The notes under the pieces were generated by a model. It saw only the letters and a program-made list of their open reading frames with translations. It was not told where the DNA came from and ran no database searches. Below, in pieces: positions 1 through 8,467 of a stretch of 64,000 nt of DNA. The stretch spans positions 62,001-126,000 of the forward strand of contig NZ_PDUW01000008.1 of the NCBI RefSeq assembly GCF_003545815.1, read 5' to 3'. The position numbers and the translations under genes were made by a program. How positions within the stretch are numbered: position 1 is the first letter of the stretch; each line of letters starts with the position of its first letter. This stretch comes from Pusillimonas caeni. GTDB lineage: Bacteria; Pseudomonadota; Gammaproteobacteria; Burkholderiales; Burkholderiaceae_B.

Positions 1-1173
1 CACCGGGCCGAAGATTTCTTCCTGGCAGATGGTGTCGGTGTTTTTCAGGCCCTCGATGATGGTGGGCCGGTAGAAACACCCCTTGTCGTACAGATCGCCT
101 TGCGGACGCTCCCCGCCCGTGCGTATGCGTCCACCCTCTTTGACACCGATTTCCACATAACGTTCAATCGATGCGCGATGGCTGTCGCTGATCAGCGGGC
201 CCATCTGCGTGCTTTCATCGGCCGGGTCGCCGACGCGCAGGCGCTGCGCGCCTTCGGCCAGGCGCTGCATGAAAGTCTCGTACAGGGGCCTGGCGACGAA
301 CAGGCGTGAACCGGCAATGCAGGATTCGCCGCTGGAACTGAAGATGCCGTACAGCACGCCGTTGACGGCATGGTCCAGGTCGGCGTCCTCGAGCACGATG
401 GTGGGCGATTTGCCGCCCAGCTCAAGCGCCACGGACATGAATTTTTCAGCCGCGATGCCCGCGATATGCCGGCCCACCGAAGTGCCGCCGGTAAAAGACA
501 CGCGCCGCACCAGCGGGTGGCGCGTAATGAGGTCGCCGATGACCGAGCCCTTGCCGGGCAATACGCTGACCAGGCCCTTGGGCAGGCCCGCCCGGTCGCA
601 GATGCGCGCGAGTTCGAGCGCCAGCAGGGGCGTGATCTCAGCCGGCTTGACCACCACGGCGTTGCCGGCCGCCAGGGCCGGCGCCATTTTTTGCGCCTCG
701 CTGGCCACGGGCGAATTCCAGGGCGTGATGGCGGCCACCACGCCCATGGGCTCGTACAAGCTCATGGTGAGGTAGTCGCCGCGCGCGGGCGTGATGGCCT
801 CTTCGAGCGTTTCGCAGGCCGAGGCGAAGAACTGGAAGGTGCCGGCTGCGCTGGCCACCAGGGCGCGCGTCTCGGAAATGGGCTTGCCGTTGTCCAGGCG
901 CTGCAGCTGGGCCAGGCGCTCGGCGTCTTCGCGGATCAGTTGGGCGATGCGGTACAGCACGGCGGCACGCTCGTGCGGCTTGCGCTGCGCCCAACCGCTT
1001 TTTTCGAAGGCCTTCTGGGCGCCCTGGATCGCCTCTTCGACATCCTCGGGGCTGGAGGCATTCAGGGTACCCACCACTTCTCCGGTGGCGGGATAGCGGG
1101 TGTCGTATTGCGCACCGCCGCCGCGACGCCATTGGCCGGCGATGCAGATGTCCAGAATGTCTGTGTTGCTCAT
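1..1173 (-). CDS. Aldehyde dehydrogenase, C-terminus cut by window edge
   Basis: NAD(P)+-dependent aldehyde dehydrogenase family enzyme that would oxidise an aldehyde to the carboxylic acid in the cytosol. 391 codons are visible; the family is usually about 480-500 residues, so the last fifth lies outside the window. It starts MSNTDILDICIAGQW. Recognisable family blocks are TPWNSPV, FTGGTSVGRHI, the general base Glu251 in LELGGKSP and the catalytic Cys285 in SSSGESCIAG, 34 residues later as expected. It is the last visible gene of the long leftward operon, 69 bases after the aspartate-dehydrogenase-like gene. With the ThDP enzyme two genes upstream it could oxidise an aldehyde made by 2-oxo acid decarboxylation. 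The family is certain; the substrate is not. Confidence 0.93.
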   Translation of the reverse strand, partial: MSNTDILDICIAGQWRRGGGAQYDTRYPATGEVVGTLNASSPEDVEEAIQGAQKAFEKSGWAQRKPHERAAVLYRIAQLIREDAERLAQLQRLDNGKPISETRALVASAAGTFQFFASACETLEEAITPARGDYLTMSLYEPMGVVAAITPWNSPVASEAQKMAPALAAGNAVVVKPAEITPLLALELARICDRAGLPKGLVSVLPGKGSVIGDLITRHPLVRRVSFTGGTSVGRHIAGIAAEKFMSVALELGGKSPTIVLEDADLDHAVNGVLYGIFSSSGESCIAGSRLFVARPLYETFMQRLAEGAQRLRVGDPADESTQMGPLISDSHRASIERYVEIGVKEGGRIRTGGERPQGDLYDKGCFYRPTIIEGLKNTDTICQEEIFGPV

Positions 1174-1242
1174 GAGTTTCCTTTCGCCGCCGATGCGGGC
1201 CCCGCCCTGGGTCGCCCGCGCCTCACGCGGCAAGCATAGTCT

Positions 1243-2067
1243 TTAGACCGCCAGCGGCGACACGAGGTTGCGCAAGGCGCGCACCACGCTGTACACCGTC
1301 AGCGCCGAAGTCTTGGGGTTGCTGGCCAGCGGCTTGCCCTGCATGGTCACGGCCATGTTGCCGAACGCCCCTTGGGCTTCGTAGTAATGAATGTTCTGAT
1401 CCACCGCCGGGTCGGCATAGAGTTCGACCCGCGTACGGTCCAGGCCCACGCCCGCCAGCGCCAGCGTCGCCGCCACATTGGCGTTCTTGGGAAACAACCG
1501 CGCCGCCTCGCGCGCCGAACCCTCGAAGAACAGCGCTTTCTCCTTGAGGTTGCGCAGATCGAGCTTTTCTTCGGCCGGCGAACCCAGCCATCCCAGCGGC
1601 GGCTTGCGGCCGACATAAGTGACCGCATCCAGGCCGGCCATGCGGGCAGCCGCGAGCGCGTCGATGCCGCCGATTGCGCCCGAAAGCAGGTGGACCTGGG
1701 TGCCGCCTTCGCGGGCCGCCTGCTCGAGCTCTTCGGCCATGCCCGGCGCCGACAAAGCGCCGATCGACACCACCAGGCAGGGCACGCCCTGGCGCAAGGC
1801 GGGCAGCACGTGCGCCGTCAACGCGCCATGCCCGGCGCACTCGACCAGCACGTCGGGCCTTTCGGCGCCCAGGAGCAGTCCGGACGATACCTGGGGCAAC
1901 TGCTTCAGGCCGAGGCCGTTCAATTGTCCGCGCACGGCGTCCTCTTTGCCGGGACTGACGATGAGCTGGCTGATGCACAGCCCTTCGTCGTGCTTGGTGA
2001 GGTCGAGCACCGCCTGGCTGATGGCGCCGAAGCCCACCATCGCGACTCGCTTGAGCGTGCCCGGCAT
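1243..2067 (-). CDS. Aspartate-dehydrogenase-like NAD(P)-dependent amino acid dehydrogenase
   Basis: Resembles L-aspartate dehydrogenase (EC 1.4.1.21; interconverts aspartate with iminoaspartate/oxaloacetate and ammonia). The Rossmann loop GFGAIS sits near residues 12-17, ECAGH follows strand 4, and the C-terminal catalytic block NIHYYEAQGAFG carries the conserved His near residue 227. At 274 residues it matches the family length. I chose the ATG that forms a TGATG overlap with the stop of the ThDP enzyme gene; a GTG one codon upstream would give a GTGA overlap. An enzyme of this family inside a catabolic operon, next to a decarboxylase-type ThDP enzyme and an aldehyde dehydrogenase, suggests a degradative or imine-handling role, not NAD synthesis. 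That is inference, and the real amino acid or imino acid substrate may not be aspartate. Confidence 0.85.
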   Translation of the reverse strand: MPGTLKRVAMVGFGAISQAVLDLTKHDEGLCISQLIVSPGKEDAVRGQLNGLGLKQLPQVSSGLLLGAERPDVLVECAGHGALTAHVLPALRQGVPCLVVSIGALSAPGMAEELEQAAREGGTQVHLLSGAIGGIDALAAARMAGLDAVTYVGRKPPLGWLGSPAEEKLDLRNLKEKALFFEGSAREAARLFPKNANVAATLALAGVGLDRTRVELYADPAVDQNIHYYEAQGAFGNMAVTMQGKPLASNPKTSALTVYSVVRALRNLVSPLAV

Positions 2068-3752
2068 CACGACCCCGCCGCGACGGGCTCGGGTTCGCTG
2101 ACCGGGGGGCCGGCGAAGGCCGTCTTGAACTTGCCGATGGACAGCATGTCGATCTCGACCATGAAGGGGCCGCGCTGCGCTGTGGCCTGCTTCAGGGCCT
2201 CGCCCATCTGCGCCAGGTCGCTGACACGGATGTGCCGCAGGCCGAGAGAGGCCGACAGCGCCGCGTAGTCGGGCGTATGCAGGTCGACGTAGTGGCGGCG
2301 CCCGCCGTACTGGGCGTCCTGGATGTTCTTGATGACGCCGTAGCCCTTGTCGTTCATCAGGACGATGACCATGTCGGCGTTTTCCTGCACCGCAGTGGCC
2401 AATTCGCCCAGGTTGAGGATGAAACCGCCGTCGCCGGCCAGGGTGTAGGTCTTTTTGCCCGAACCGGTCTGGGCGGCGCCGATGGCGGCGCCGATGCCCA
2501 TGGCCAGGCCCTGGCCGATGCCGCCGCCCAGCGCGTGCACGCCTGCCTTGGGATCGAACAGATACAGATAACGGTTGCCCCAGGTGCTGTTGGAGACGGT
2601 GACGTCGCGCACCCAGTTGAAGTTCTCGCCGGCGGCTTGTTGCAGCGACTCGACCAGCTTGGCATAGGGACCCAGGCCGTCGACCAGGCCGGCAACGGCC
2701 GTCTTGCGGGCCGCCGCGAGATCGTCCAGGAAGGCGGGATCGGTTTTCAGGCGGCCTTCCAGCCGGTCTGCCAGCCCTTGCAGCACGAGCGCGGCGTCGC
2801 CCTGCACGAAATCGTCGCTATCGTAGCAGCGGCCTTCGGCCTGCGGGTCGACGTCGGCGCGATACAGCGGACGCGGCAGCTTGAGCTGGTACTTGAGGGT
2901 CTCGTTGCCGCGCAGGCGCGAGCCCACCACCAGCATGGCGTCGCAGGTTTGATAGAAGGCCTCGACGGGCTTGTGCAGGTTGAAGGCGCCCAGCGTCTGC
3001 GGATGGGTCTCGGCCACGATGCCGCGCCCCTGCGTGCTGGTGACGACGCCGAAGCCCAGTTTCAACAAGCGCTCGACGGCCGCGCCGGCGCCCCGCGCAC
3101 CGCCGCCCAGCCACAGCATGGGACGGCGCGCCGAGGCCAGCTTGTCCGCCAGACGGTCCAGAGCCTGAGCGCTGGGCTGGAATACCGGAACCTGCAGCGG
3201 CTTGAGGTTCTCCGGCATGGGGATCAATGCCTGCTGGACGTCGATGGGAATTTCGATGCTGACGGGGCCGGTGGGCGCGGTCAGCGCAGCCTGCACGGCC
3301 TGCTTGACGGTGGCCAGAGCGGTCCGGGCGTCGCGCACCCGGAAGGCCGCCTTGGATATCGCTTGCAGCATGCTCAGCTGGTCGGGCGCTTCGTGGATGT
3401 AGGAAAAGCCGCGATCCAGGTATTCAGTTTCGATCTGGCCCGTGATATGGAGCATGGGCGTGCCGGCCGTCCAGGCTTCGACCATGGCGCCCGCCGCATT
3501 GCCGGCCGCCGTGCCGGTGCTGGTCAGGCAGACGCCCAGTTCGCCCGTGCTGCGCGCATAGGCGTCGGCCATATTGGTGCCGCCCGCCTCGCCGCGCGCG
3601 GGAATGAAGCGGATCACGCCGCGTTCGCCGAAAGCGTCCAGAATGGGCATGTTGTGGATGGAGATGACGCCGAACGCCGTTTTGACGCCGCATTCCTCCA
3701 GGAAGGCGGCTATCGCCGCCCCTACCGTAACTTCAGTGTTGTGCTTAGGCAT
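2067..3752 (-). CDS. Thiamine diphosphate-dependent enzyme, acetolactate synthase/2-oxo acid decarboxylase family
   Basis: 561-residue ThDP enzyme with the three-domain layout of acetolactate synthase and benzoylformate decarboxylase. The N-terminal domain has the activating Glu55 in PARGEAGGTNMADAYAR. The C-terminal cofactor domain has GDGGF at 440-444 and MNDKGYG at 466-472, the diphosphate/Mg binding motif. The usual FGVPG near residue 28 is replaced by FGVIS, so the active-site loop differs from classic acetolactate synthases. I chose the ATG preceded by GGAGGAG; a longer reading adds eight residues. The start overlaps the upstream dehydrogenase gene by 8 bases and the stop overlaps the next gene by one. 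Likely reaction: decarboxylation, carboligation or C-C cleavage of a pathway 2-oxo acid or diketone. The exact reaction cannot be read from sequence. Confidence 0.88.
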   Translation of the reverse strand: MPKHNTEVTVGAAIAAFLEECGVKTAFGVISIHNMPILDAFGERGVIRFIPARGEAGGTNMADAYARSTGELGVCLTSTGTAAGNAAGAMVEAWTAGTPMLHITGQIETEYLDRGFSYIHEAPDQLSMLQAISKAAFRVRDARTALATVKQAVQAALTAPTGPVSIEIPIDVQQALIPMPENLKPLQVPVFQPSAQALDRLADKLASARRPMLWLGGGARGAGAAVERLLKLGFGVVTSTQGRGIVAETHPQTLGAFNLHKPVEAFYQTCDAMLVVGSRLRGNETLKYQLKLPRPLYRADVDPQAEGRCYDSDDFVQGDAALVLQGLADRLEGRLKTDPAFLDDLAAARKTAVAGLVDGLGPYAKLVESLQQAAGENFNWVRDVTVSNSTWGNRYLYLFDPKAGVHALGGGIGQGLAMGIGAAIGAAQTGSGKKTYTLAGDGGFILNLGELATAVQENADMVIVLMNDKGYGVIKNIQDAQYGGRRHYVDLHTPDYAALSASLGLRHIRVSDLAQMGEALKQATAQRGPFMVEIDMLSIGKFKTAFAGPPVSEPEPVAAGS

Positions 3753-4536
3753 GACGGGATACTCCTCCGGAAACATCGATGTGGCTTCCGGTCGTGTAGG
3801 ACGACAGCGGAGTGGCCAGAAAAACTATGGCGCGGGCGGCTTCTTCGGGCCGGCCGAGCCGGCCGAGTTGAATGTTCTTGCGCTTGGCGAGCGAACCGGA
3901 CCAGTCTTCCCAGGTCTGGGAGGCGTCCTCGCGCTGTTCGTAGCGCCGGCGCCATTGGCCCGAATCGACCAGCCCCAGCAAGATGCCGTTGACGCGTATG
4001 CCCTTGGAGCTGAATTCGGTGGCCATCGAGCGCACCAGGTTCATGACGCCGGCCCGGGCCGCCGAGGTGGCGACCATGTGGGGCTCGGGTTGGGCGGCCA
4101 GCAGCGAATTGACGCAGACGATGGCCGCGTACTCGCTCTGCTCGAGCTGGGGCAGAAAGGCGCGGGTGGGATGGATGACCGAAAAGAACTTGAGCTTGAG
4201 TTCGTTCTCCCAGCTCGCGTCGTCGGTATCCGCGAAGGTGGACACGCGGCCCTGCCCCGCATTGTTGATCAGTATGGTGGCGTCGCCCAGCTCGCTCTGC
4301 ACCGTCTGGGCGAAATGCGCCACCTGTCCGGGCTGCAGCACGTCGCAGGTGCGCGCCAGGATGCGCCGCGACGGGAAGGCCTGCACGAGCTCGGCGGCGA
4401 CTTCGTCCAGGCGCTGCCGGTCGCGTCCGCACAAGGCGACGTCCGCACCCGACTCAAGCAGCAGCCTGACGGTCGCCAGGCCTATGCCCGATGAACCGCC
4501 CGTGACGACCGCCACTTTTCCTTGAAGGTCTATCAT
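3745..4536 (-). CDS. Short-chain dehydrogenase/reductase lacking the catalytic Tyr and Lys
   Basis: 263-residue Rossmann-fold protein of the SDR superfamily. TGGSSGIG at 12-19 binds the nucleotide, NNAG is at 91-94, and Ser144 of the catalytic set is kept. The YxxxK motif is gone: the aligned segment reads HMVATSAARAG, putting Met154 at the Tyr position and Ser158 at the Lys position. The rest of helix 5 (GVMNLVRSMATEF) and the C-terminal GSHIDVSGG are normal, so this is not decay. It may be a non-redox SDR, a binding subunit, or use another proton donor. It overlaps the IclR gene upstream by 4 bases and the ThDP gene downstream by 8, so it is translated as part of the operon. Confidence 0.85.
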   Translation of the reverse strand: MIDLQGKVAVVTGGSSGIGLATVRLLLESGADVALCGRDRQRLDEVAAELVQAFPSRRILARTCDVLQPGQVAHFAQTVQSELGDATILINNAGQGRVSTFADTDDASWENELKLKFFSVIHPTRAFLPQLEQSEYAAIVCVNSLLAAQPEPHMVATSAARAGVMNLVRSMATEFSSKGIRVNGILLGLVDSGQWRRRYEQREDASQTWEDWSGSLAKRKNIQLGRLGRPEEAARAIVFLATPLSSYTTGSHIDVSGGVSRHA

Positions 4537-5366
4537 TGTTTCCTCTCGTTCTGAGTTGCCGATATGTCCGTGCCGGGAACGATATGGTCCAGCAACTGCG
4601 ACAACTCGACCGCCGCGTCGCAGGCGGCAGCCGATAATTCTTTCAGGTCCAGCTTCTCGATGTGCGCGCTGGGCAGGGTGACGCCGATGGCGCTTATGAC
4701 CGCGCCGCCCCGGCCGTACACGGGCACCGCCAGCGTCGCGATGGACTCTTCGTAGTAGCCCGGCTCGAAGACATAATCGCGTTCTTTGTCGGATTGAATC
4801 AGCTTGAACAGCTCGGCCACCGTCGCCGGAGTCTTGTCGGTGGCCTGATGCAGCCGTTCTTCGGGATACAGGTCGTGCAACTGGCTGTAGCTGAGATCGC
4901 GCAGCAGCACGCGGCCAAAAAGCGTCGAGTGCGCCGGCAGGCGCGTGCCCACATAAACCATGTTGGCGAACGGCGACGGGACGGCCGAGCGGCCCACGTA
5001 GACAATGGAACGGCCGTCGCGCACCACCAGATTGCACGAATAGCCCACTTTGTCGCGCAGGCGGTCGAGTATGGGCCGGCCCAGCTCGGTGAGCTCTTTG
5101 GATGCCAGGCATTCGAAGCCCAGCCGCAACACCGCCAAGCCCAGGCTATAGTCGCGGCCGCCCGCGTCGCGCTCGACGAAGCCCAGCGCCTCGAGCGTGG
5201 ACAGCAGCCTGAACACCGTCGAACGCGGAATGTCCAGGCGGCGCGCCAGCTCGGGCGCGGAAAGCACGGAGTCCTTGCGGCTGAATTCGCCCAGTATGCG
5301 AAGACCGCGCTCCAGACCCGGCACGATGTATTTGTCCGTCGCCCCCATCTTCAGTACTTCACTCAT
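4533..5366 (-). CDS. IclR-family transcriptional regulator inside the catabolic operon
   Basis: 277-residue IclR-type regulator. The N-terminal winged helix-turn-helix (about residues 15-75) includes LSAPELARRLDIPRSTVFRL, followed by the GAF-like effector domain from about residue 90. I chose the ATG of MSEVLKMGATDKY; upstream in-frame codons run through the alpha/beta hydrolase gene. Its ATG overlaps the hydrolase stop by 4 bases and its own stop overlaps the next start by 4 bases, so the regulator is co-translated mid-operon. That predicts autoregulation with the pathway genes. Family members usually sense an aromatic or organic acid intermediate and can repress or activate. The effector is unknown. 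Confidence 0.93.
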   Translation of the reverse strand: MSEVLKMGATDKYIVPGLERGLRILGEFSRKDSVLSAPELARRLDIPRSTVFRLLSTLEALGFVERDAGGRDYSLGLAVLRLGFECLASKELTELGRPILDRLRDKVGYSCNLVVRDGRSIVYVGRSAVPSPFANMVYVGTRLPAHSTLFGRVLLRDLSYSQLHDLYPEERLHQATDKTPATVAELFKLIQSDKERDYVFEPGYYEESIATLAVPVYGRGGAVISAIGVTLPSAHIEKLDLKELSAAACDAAVELSQLLDHIVPGTDISATQNERKQ

Positions 5367-6235
5367 GTCTTTGTTCTTCCCGGCGCTGCTGGTTCCGCCA
5401 GTGCCTCCGATATGCAAGCGGCCACGGCCTCGGGCTGCTCGACATAGCAGGCGTGCCCCGCGCCGGCGATGAGCGCGAAGGGAAAGCCATGCCGCTGCGC
5501 GTATTCGCGGGATTGCTCCGGCGTGGTGACCACGTCGTGCTCGCCACAATAGACCCGGGTTGCCTCCACGGGCGGCGTGTAGCGGTCGATATCGTCGCCG
5601 CACAACAGCTCGACCGCCTGCGCATAGCCTTCCGGCCGCAGACGCAAGGCGTTGCCGCGCACTGTATCGCGGGCGGCTTGGCCGGCCCGGCCGGTAAGCA
5701 GGCGATCGGGGAGATTGCGCGCCATTCCTTCTATGCCCAGGTCTCGCAGGGCCGCCAGGCGCTTGTCGCGCACTTGCCGGGCCTGTTCGCCGCGAGCGCC
5801 ATAGCCCAGGGCCGGGCTCATCAGCACGAAGCTGCCGGCCCGATGATGCGGCAGGCCGCTGTAGGCCGCGGCCATCAGGGCGCCCAACGAGTGCCCCACC
5901 AGCAGGCATTGCTCCACCCCCAGCGCATCGAGCAGATCGCGGAGGCGTGCCGCGTAATGCGGCGCCGCGGGCGTTGCATGCGGCAGCGGCGTCGAGGCGC
6001 CGTAGCCCGGCGCATCCCAGGCGATCACGCGCGCCCGCCGGCCCAGCACGGCGGCGCATTCGGACCACGAAGCCGAGCCCGAACTGATGCCGTGCAAAAG
6101 CACGATGGTATGACGCCCCGAACCGGTCTCCCGGTAACCCAGAACACCGTCCTTGACGCGGACGGTGTTCTCGGCAAAGCCGGAAGCGGCGGGCGGCACG
6201 CCCGACGCGAGGGATTGCGCAGTGCCGCTGGCCAT
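5363..6235 (-). CDS. Alpha/beta-hydrolase fold enzyme
   Basis: 290-residue single-domain alpha/beta hydrolase. The oxyanion-loop motif LLHGISSGSASW, the nucleophile elbow GHSLG with Ser116, the acid in GEHDVV and the late catalytic His in GAGHACYVEQP are all present. It looks like the meta-cleavage-product hydrolase (MhpC) and esterase branch, so a C-C bond, ester or amide hydrolysis step after oxygenation is plausible. It starts at MASGTAQSLA, four bases after the cupin stop; a longer in-frame ORF runs back into the cupin gene. The stop overlaps the IclR start (ATGA). I considered N-formylmaleamate deformylase (NicD) because of the NicC-like gene nearby, but nothing in the sequence decides for it. 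Confidence 0.87.
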   Translation of the reverse strand: MASGTAQSLASGVPPAASGFAENTVRVKDGVLGYRETGSGRHTIVLLHGISSGSASWSECAAVLGRRARVIAWDAPGYGASTPLPHATPAAPHYAARLRDLLDALGVEQCLLVGHSLGALMAAAYSGLPHHRAGSFVLMSPALGYGARGEQARQVRDKRLAALRDLGIEGMARNLPDRLLTGRAGQAARDTVRGNALRLRPEGYAQAVELLCGDDIDRYTPPVEATRVYCGEHDVVTTPEQSREYAQRHGFPFALIAGAGHACYVEQPEAVAACISEALAEPAAPGRTKT

Positions 6236-6239
6236 TTCT

Positions 6240-6773
6240 TTAGCGCTTGATCTTGGAAAGCGGGTGCTCGGGCGGATAGTTGGGGATCTGCGGCTTCTTG
6301 GCGCCCAGCAACACACACATCAGCGCGTCTTCGTCGCCGATGTTGATCTCTTCGCGGTAGACGCCGGGAGGCACCGAGACCAGGTCGCGATCGGTCAGAA
6401 TGGTTTCGTAGCGCTCGCCGTCCTTCTCGAGGATGAGCTTGAGCTTGCCGCGAATGACGAAGAAGACTTCCTCGACGTCGTGGTGGATGTGCGACGGACC
6501 TTCGTGGCCGGCGGGGATCACCATGGTCGAGAAGGTGAAGTTCTCGGACGGAACCGTGTTGACGTCGCTGGCCACGCCCGTGCCGCCGGTGCCGACATAG
6601 CGCATTTGCGCGCGGCGGTACTTGGGATCGAAGTCGGCCTGGAACTTCAGGGCGTCCCAATCGTACTTGCGGGTGGAAAACCGGGCGATGCGAGTGTTCA
6701 TCCACTCTTCAAAACTGGCGCCCTCGGGCTGGTCCCAGCTGCGTTGTTGTTCAGCCACTACCTGTTCGCTCAT
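6240..6773 (-). CDS. Cupin-domain protein with one incomplete metal-binding motif
   Basis: 177-residue single-cupin protein. Motif 1 is well kept: GPSHIHHDVEEVFFVIRG supplies two His and a Glu for a metal. Motif 2 reads VSVPPGVYREEINIG, where the usual His is replaced, so one of the four common ligands is missing. The first 60 residues (SFEEWMNTRIARF) precede the cupin barrel and are not a domain I recognise. The ATG has AGGTGA five bases upstream; a GTG three codons earlier is less likely. It sits between the dehydrogenase and the hydrolase in the operon, where a ring-opening dioxygenase, isomerase or sensor would fit. Function cannot be set from sequence. Confidence 0.82.
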   Translation of the reverse strand: MSEQVVAEQQRSWDQPEGASFEEWMNTRIARFSTRKYDWDALKFQADFDPKYRRAQMRYVGTGGTGVASDVNTVPSENFTFSTMVIPAGHEGPSHIHHDVEEVFFVIRGKLKLILEKDGERYETILTDRDLVSVPPGVYREEINIGDEDALMCVLLGAKKPQIPNYPPEHPLSKIKR

Positions 6774-6789
6774 AGCTATCACCTTTATA

Positions 6790-7569
6790 TCAATGCATCA
6801 CAAAGCCGCCGTTGACGGCCAACACCTGGCCCGTCACAAAACGCGACAGGCCGGACAACAGAAACGTGACGGCGCCGCTGACGTCGTCGGGCACCTGGGC
6901 GCGCCGGATCGCGCGCTGGTTTTCGTAAAGATCGTGCCGTTCGCGGGGCACGTATTCGGTCGCCTCGACCAGGGTCAGGCCCGGGGCGACCGCGTTGACG
7001 GTAATGCCGTCGCCGCCGAGCTCGCGCGCCATGGACCGGGTCATCGACATGATGGCCCCCTTGCTGGCGACATAGGCCAGCAGGTTGGGCGCGCCCCACA
7101 TGGGGGTGTCGGAAGCCAGATGCACGATGCTGCCCTGCCCCGACGCCCGCAGCGACGCCAGGCAGGCGCGCGACATCAGCCAGGTGCCGCGCACATTGAT
7201 GCGCATGACTTCGTCCCATACGTCGAGCTCGATCTGTTCGAGGTTCTTGCCCCCCGAATGCGTCATGCCGGCATTGTTGACCAGGCCGTCCAGCCCGCCC
7301 AGCGCCTGAACGGCGAAGGCCGCGCACTGTTCGATGGAGGCGGGGTCGTTCAGGTCGAGCGCGACGGCATGGGCCTGATGGCCTTCGTCGCGCAAAGCGC
7401 GCGCCGCTTCCTCGGCCTGCTCGGCCAGGATGTCGGCCAGCACGACCGCTCCGCCGTTCCGGACGATGCTGCGGGCGAACTCCAGGCCCAGGCCTCGGGC
7501 CGCGCCCGTGACCAGCACTTTGCGTCCTTCGAGCAGGGCGGCTTGCTTGCGGCTGTTTGAATCACTCAT
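6790..7569 (-). CDS. Short-chain dehydrogenase/reductase, classical active site
   Basis: 259-residue NAD(P)-dependent oxidoreductase of the FabG-like classical SDR type. Cofactor loop TGAARGLG at 21-28, NNAG at 98-101, catalytic Ser153, Tyr166 and Lys170 in YVASK, and C-terminal GGFVMH are all intact. Asp46 after strand 2 (VVLADI) suggests preference for NAD over NADP. It follows the ABC permease by 13 bases and precedes the cupin by 16. Its job is probably oxidation of an alcohol or dihydrodiol, or reduction of a ketone, in the pathway. Unlike the second SDR of the operon, nothing is missing here. Confidence 0.92.
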   Translation of the reverse strand: MSDSNSRKQAALLEGRKVLVTGAARGLGLEFARSIVRNGGAVVLADILAEQAEEAARALRDEGHQAHAVALDLNDPASIEQCAAFAVQALGGLDGLVNNAGMTHSGGKNLEQIELDVWDEVMRINVRGTWLMSRACLASLRASGQGSIVHLASDTPMWGAPNLLAYVASKGAIMSMTRSMARELGGDGITVNAVAPGLTLVEATEYVPRERHDLYENQRAIRRAQVPDDVSGAVTFLLSGLSRFVTGQVLAVNGGFVMH

Positions 7570-7582
7570 GCTCGCCTCGCCC

Positions 7583-8467
7583 TCAAGCCGTGGTCACGGT
7601 GGCTTTGGGGATGTAGTGCAGGCAGCGGCGCTCGACCCACACCACGGCCGCATAAGCCACGATGCCGATGACGGTCAGGCCCATGATGGCCACGAACACT
7701 CCAGCGGTATTGCCCTGCCCTTCGGCGTCGACCAGCAGGAAGCCCAAGCCCTTGTTGCCGCCGACCAGTTCGCCCACCGTCACGCCGATGACCGCCAGCG
7801 TAGCGCCGATGCGCAGGCCCGAAAACAGGGCCGGCAGCGAGGACGGGAACTCGACCAGGCGGAAGATCTGCCAGCGGCTGGCATTGAGCGTGCGCACCAG
7901 GTTGACCATGTCGGGATCGACCGTGCGGATGGCCGACAGCACGTTGACCATGATCGGGAAGAACACGATGAGCAGCGCAACCAGTATCTTGGGGTAGATG
8001 GTATAGCCCAGCCACATCACGAACAGGGGCGCGAAGGCCACCTTGGGCGCGATCTGCAAGGCCAGGATGTAGGGGGAAAGCACCGACTCGGTAGTGGGCG
8101 AAAGGCCCAGCACGACACCGACGAACAGGCCCAGCAGCGCGCCGAGGATGAAGCCCAGCACCACTTCGAGCGCGGTGTAGCCGAAATGCTCGAGGAAATT
8201 GCCCGTATGCCACATGCGGACGGATTCCTGCATGACGGTCGTGAACTTGGGCAGGACGAACTCGGGCATGCCCAGCCAGCCCGGCAGCCACTGCCAGGCG
8301 GCCAGGAAAACGATCAGCACGGCGATGCTGCCCCCGAGGGTAACTGCGTGACGTTTAGACAATTTGAGCCCTCCGCTGCGCGCCGGCGATACGTTGTTCC
8401 TGGTTTCGTCGGCCGGGGCCGAAGCCCCCGCCGACGCACTGACTACCGTGGTCGAATCCAAACTCAT
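7583..8467 (-). CDS. ABC transporter permease, SsuC/TauC type
   Basis: 294-residue inner-membrane permease of the nitrate/sulfonate/taurine class (BPD_transp_1). A 35-residue polar N-terminus is followed by about six hydrophobic helices; the coupling loop that docks the ATPase reads VRTLNASRWQIFRLVEFPSSLPALFSGLRIG in the expected place (about 205-235). Its ATG overlaps the binding-protein stop by 4 bases. Together with the binding protein and ATPase just upstream it forms one complete importer, presumably for the operon substrate. Relatives import sulfonates, nitrate, aromatic carboxylates and pyrimidine precursors, so the ligand cannot be deduced. Confidence 0.93.
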   Translation of the reverse strand: MSLDSTTVVSASAGASAPADETRNNVSPARSGGLKLSKRHAVTLGGSIAVLIVFLAAWQWLPGWLGMPEFVLPKFTTVMQESVRMWHTGNFLEHFGYTALEVVLGFILGALLGLFVGVVLGLSPTTESVLSPYILALQIAPKVAFAPLFVMWLGYTIYPKILVALLIVFFPIMVNVLSAIRTVDPDMVNLVRTLNASRWQIFRLVEFPSSLPALFSGLRIGATLAVIGVTVGELVGGNKGLGFLLVDAEGQGNTAGVFVAIMGLTVIGIVAYAAVVWVERRCLHYIPKATVTTA

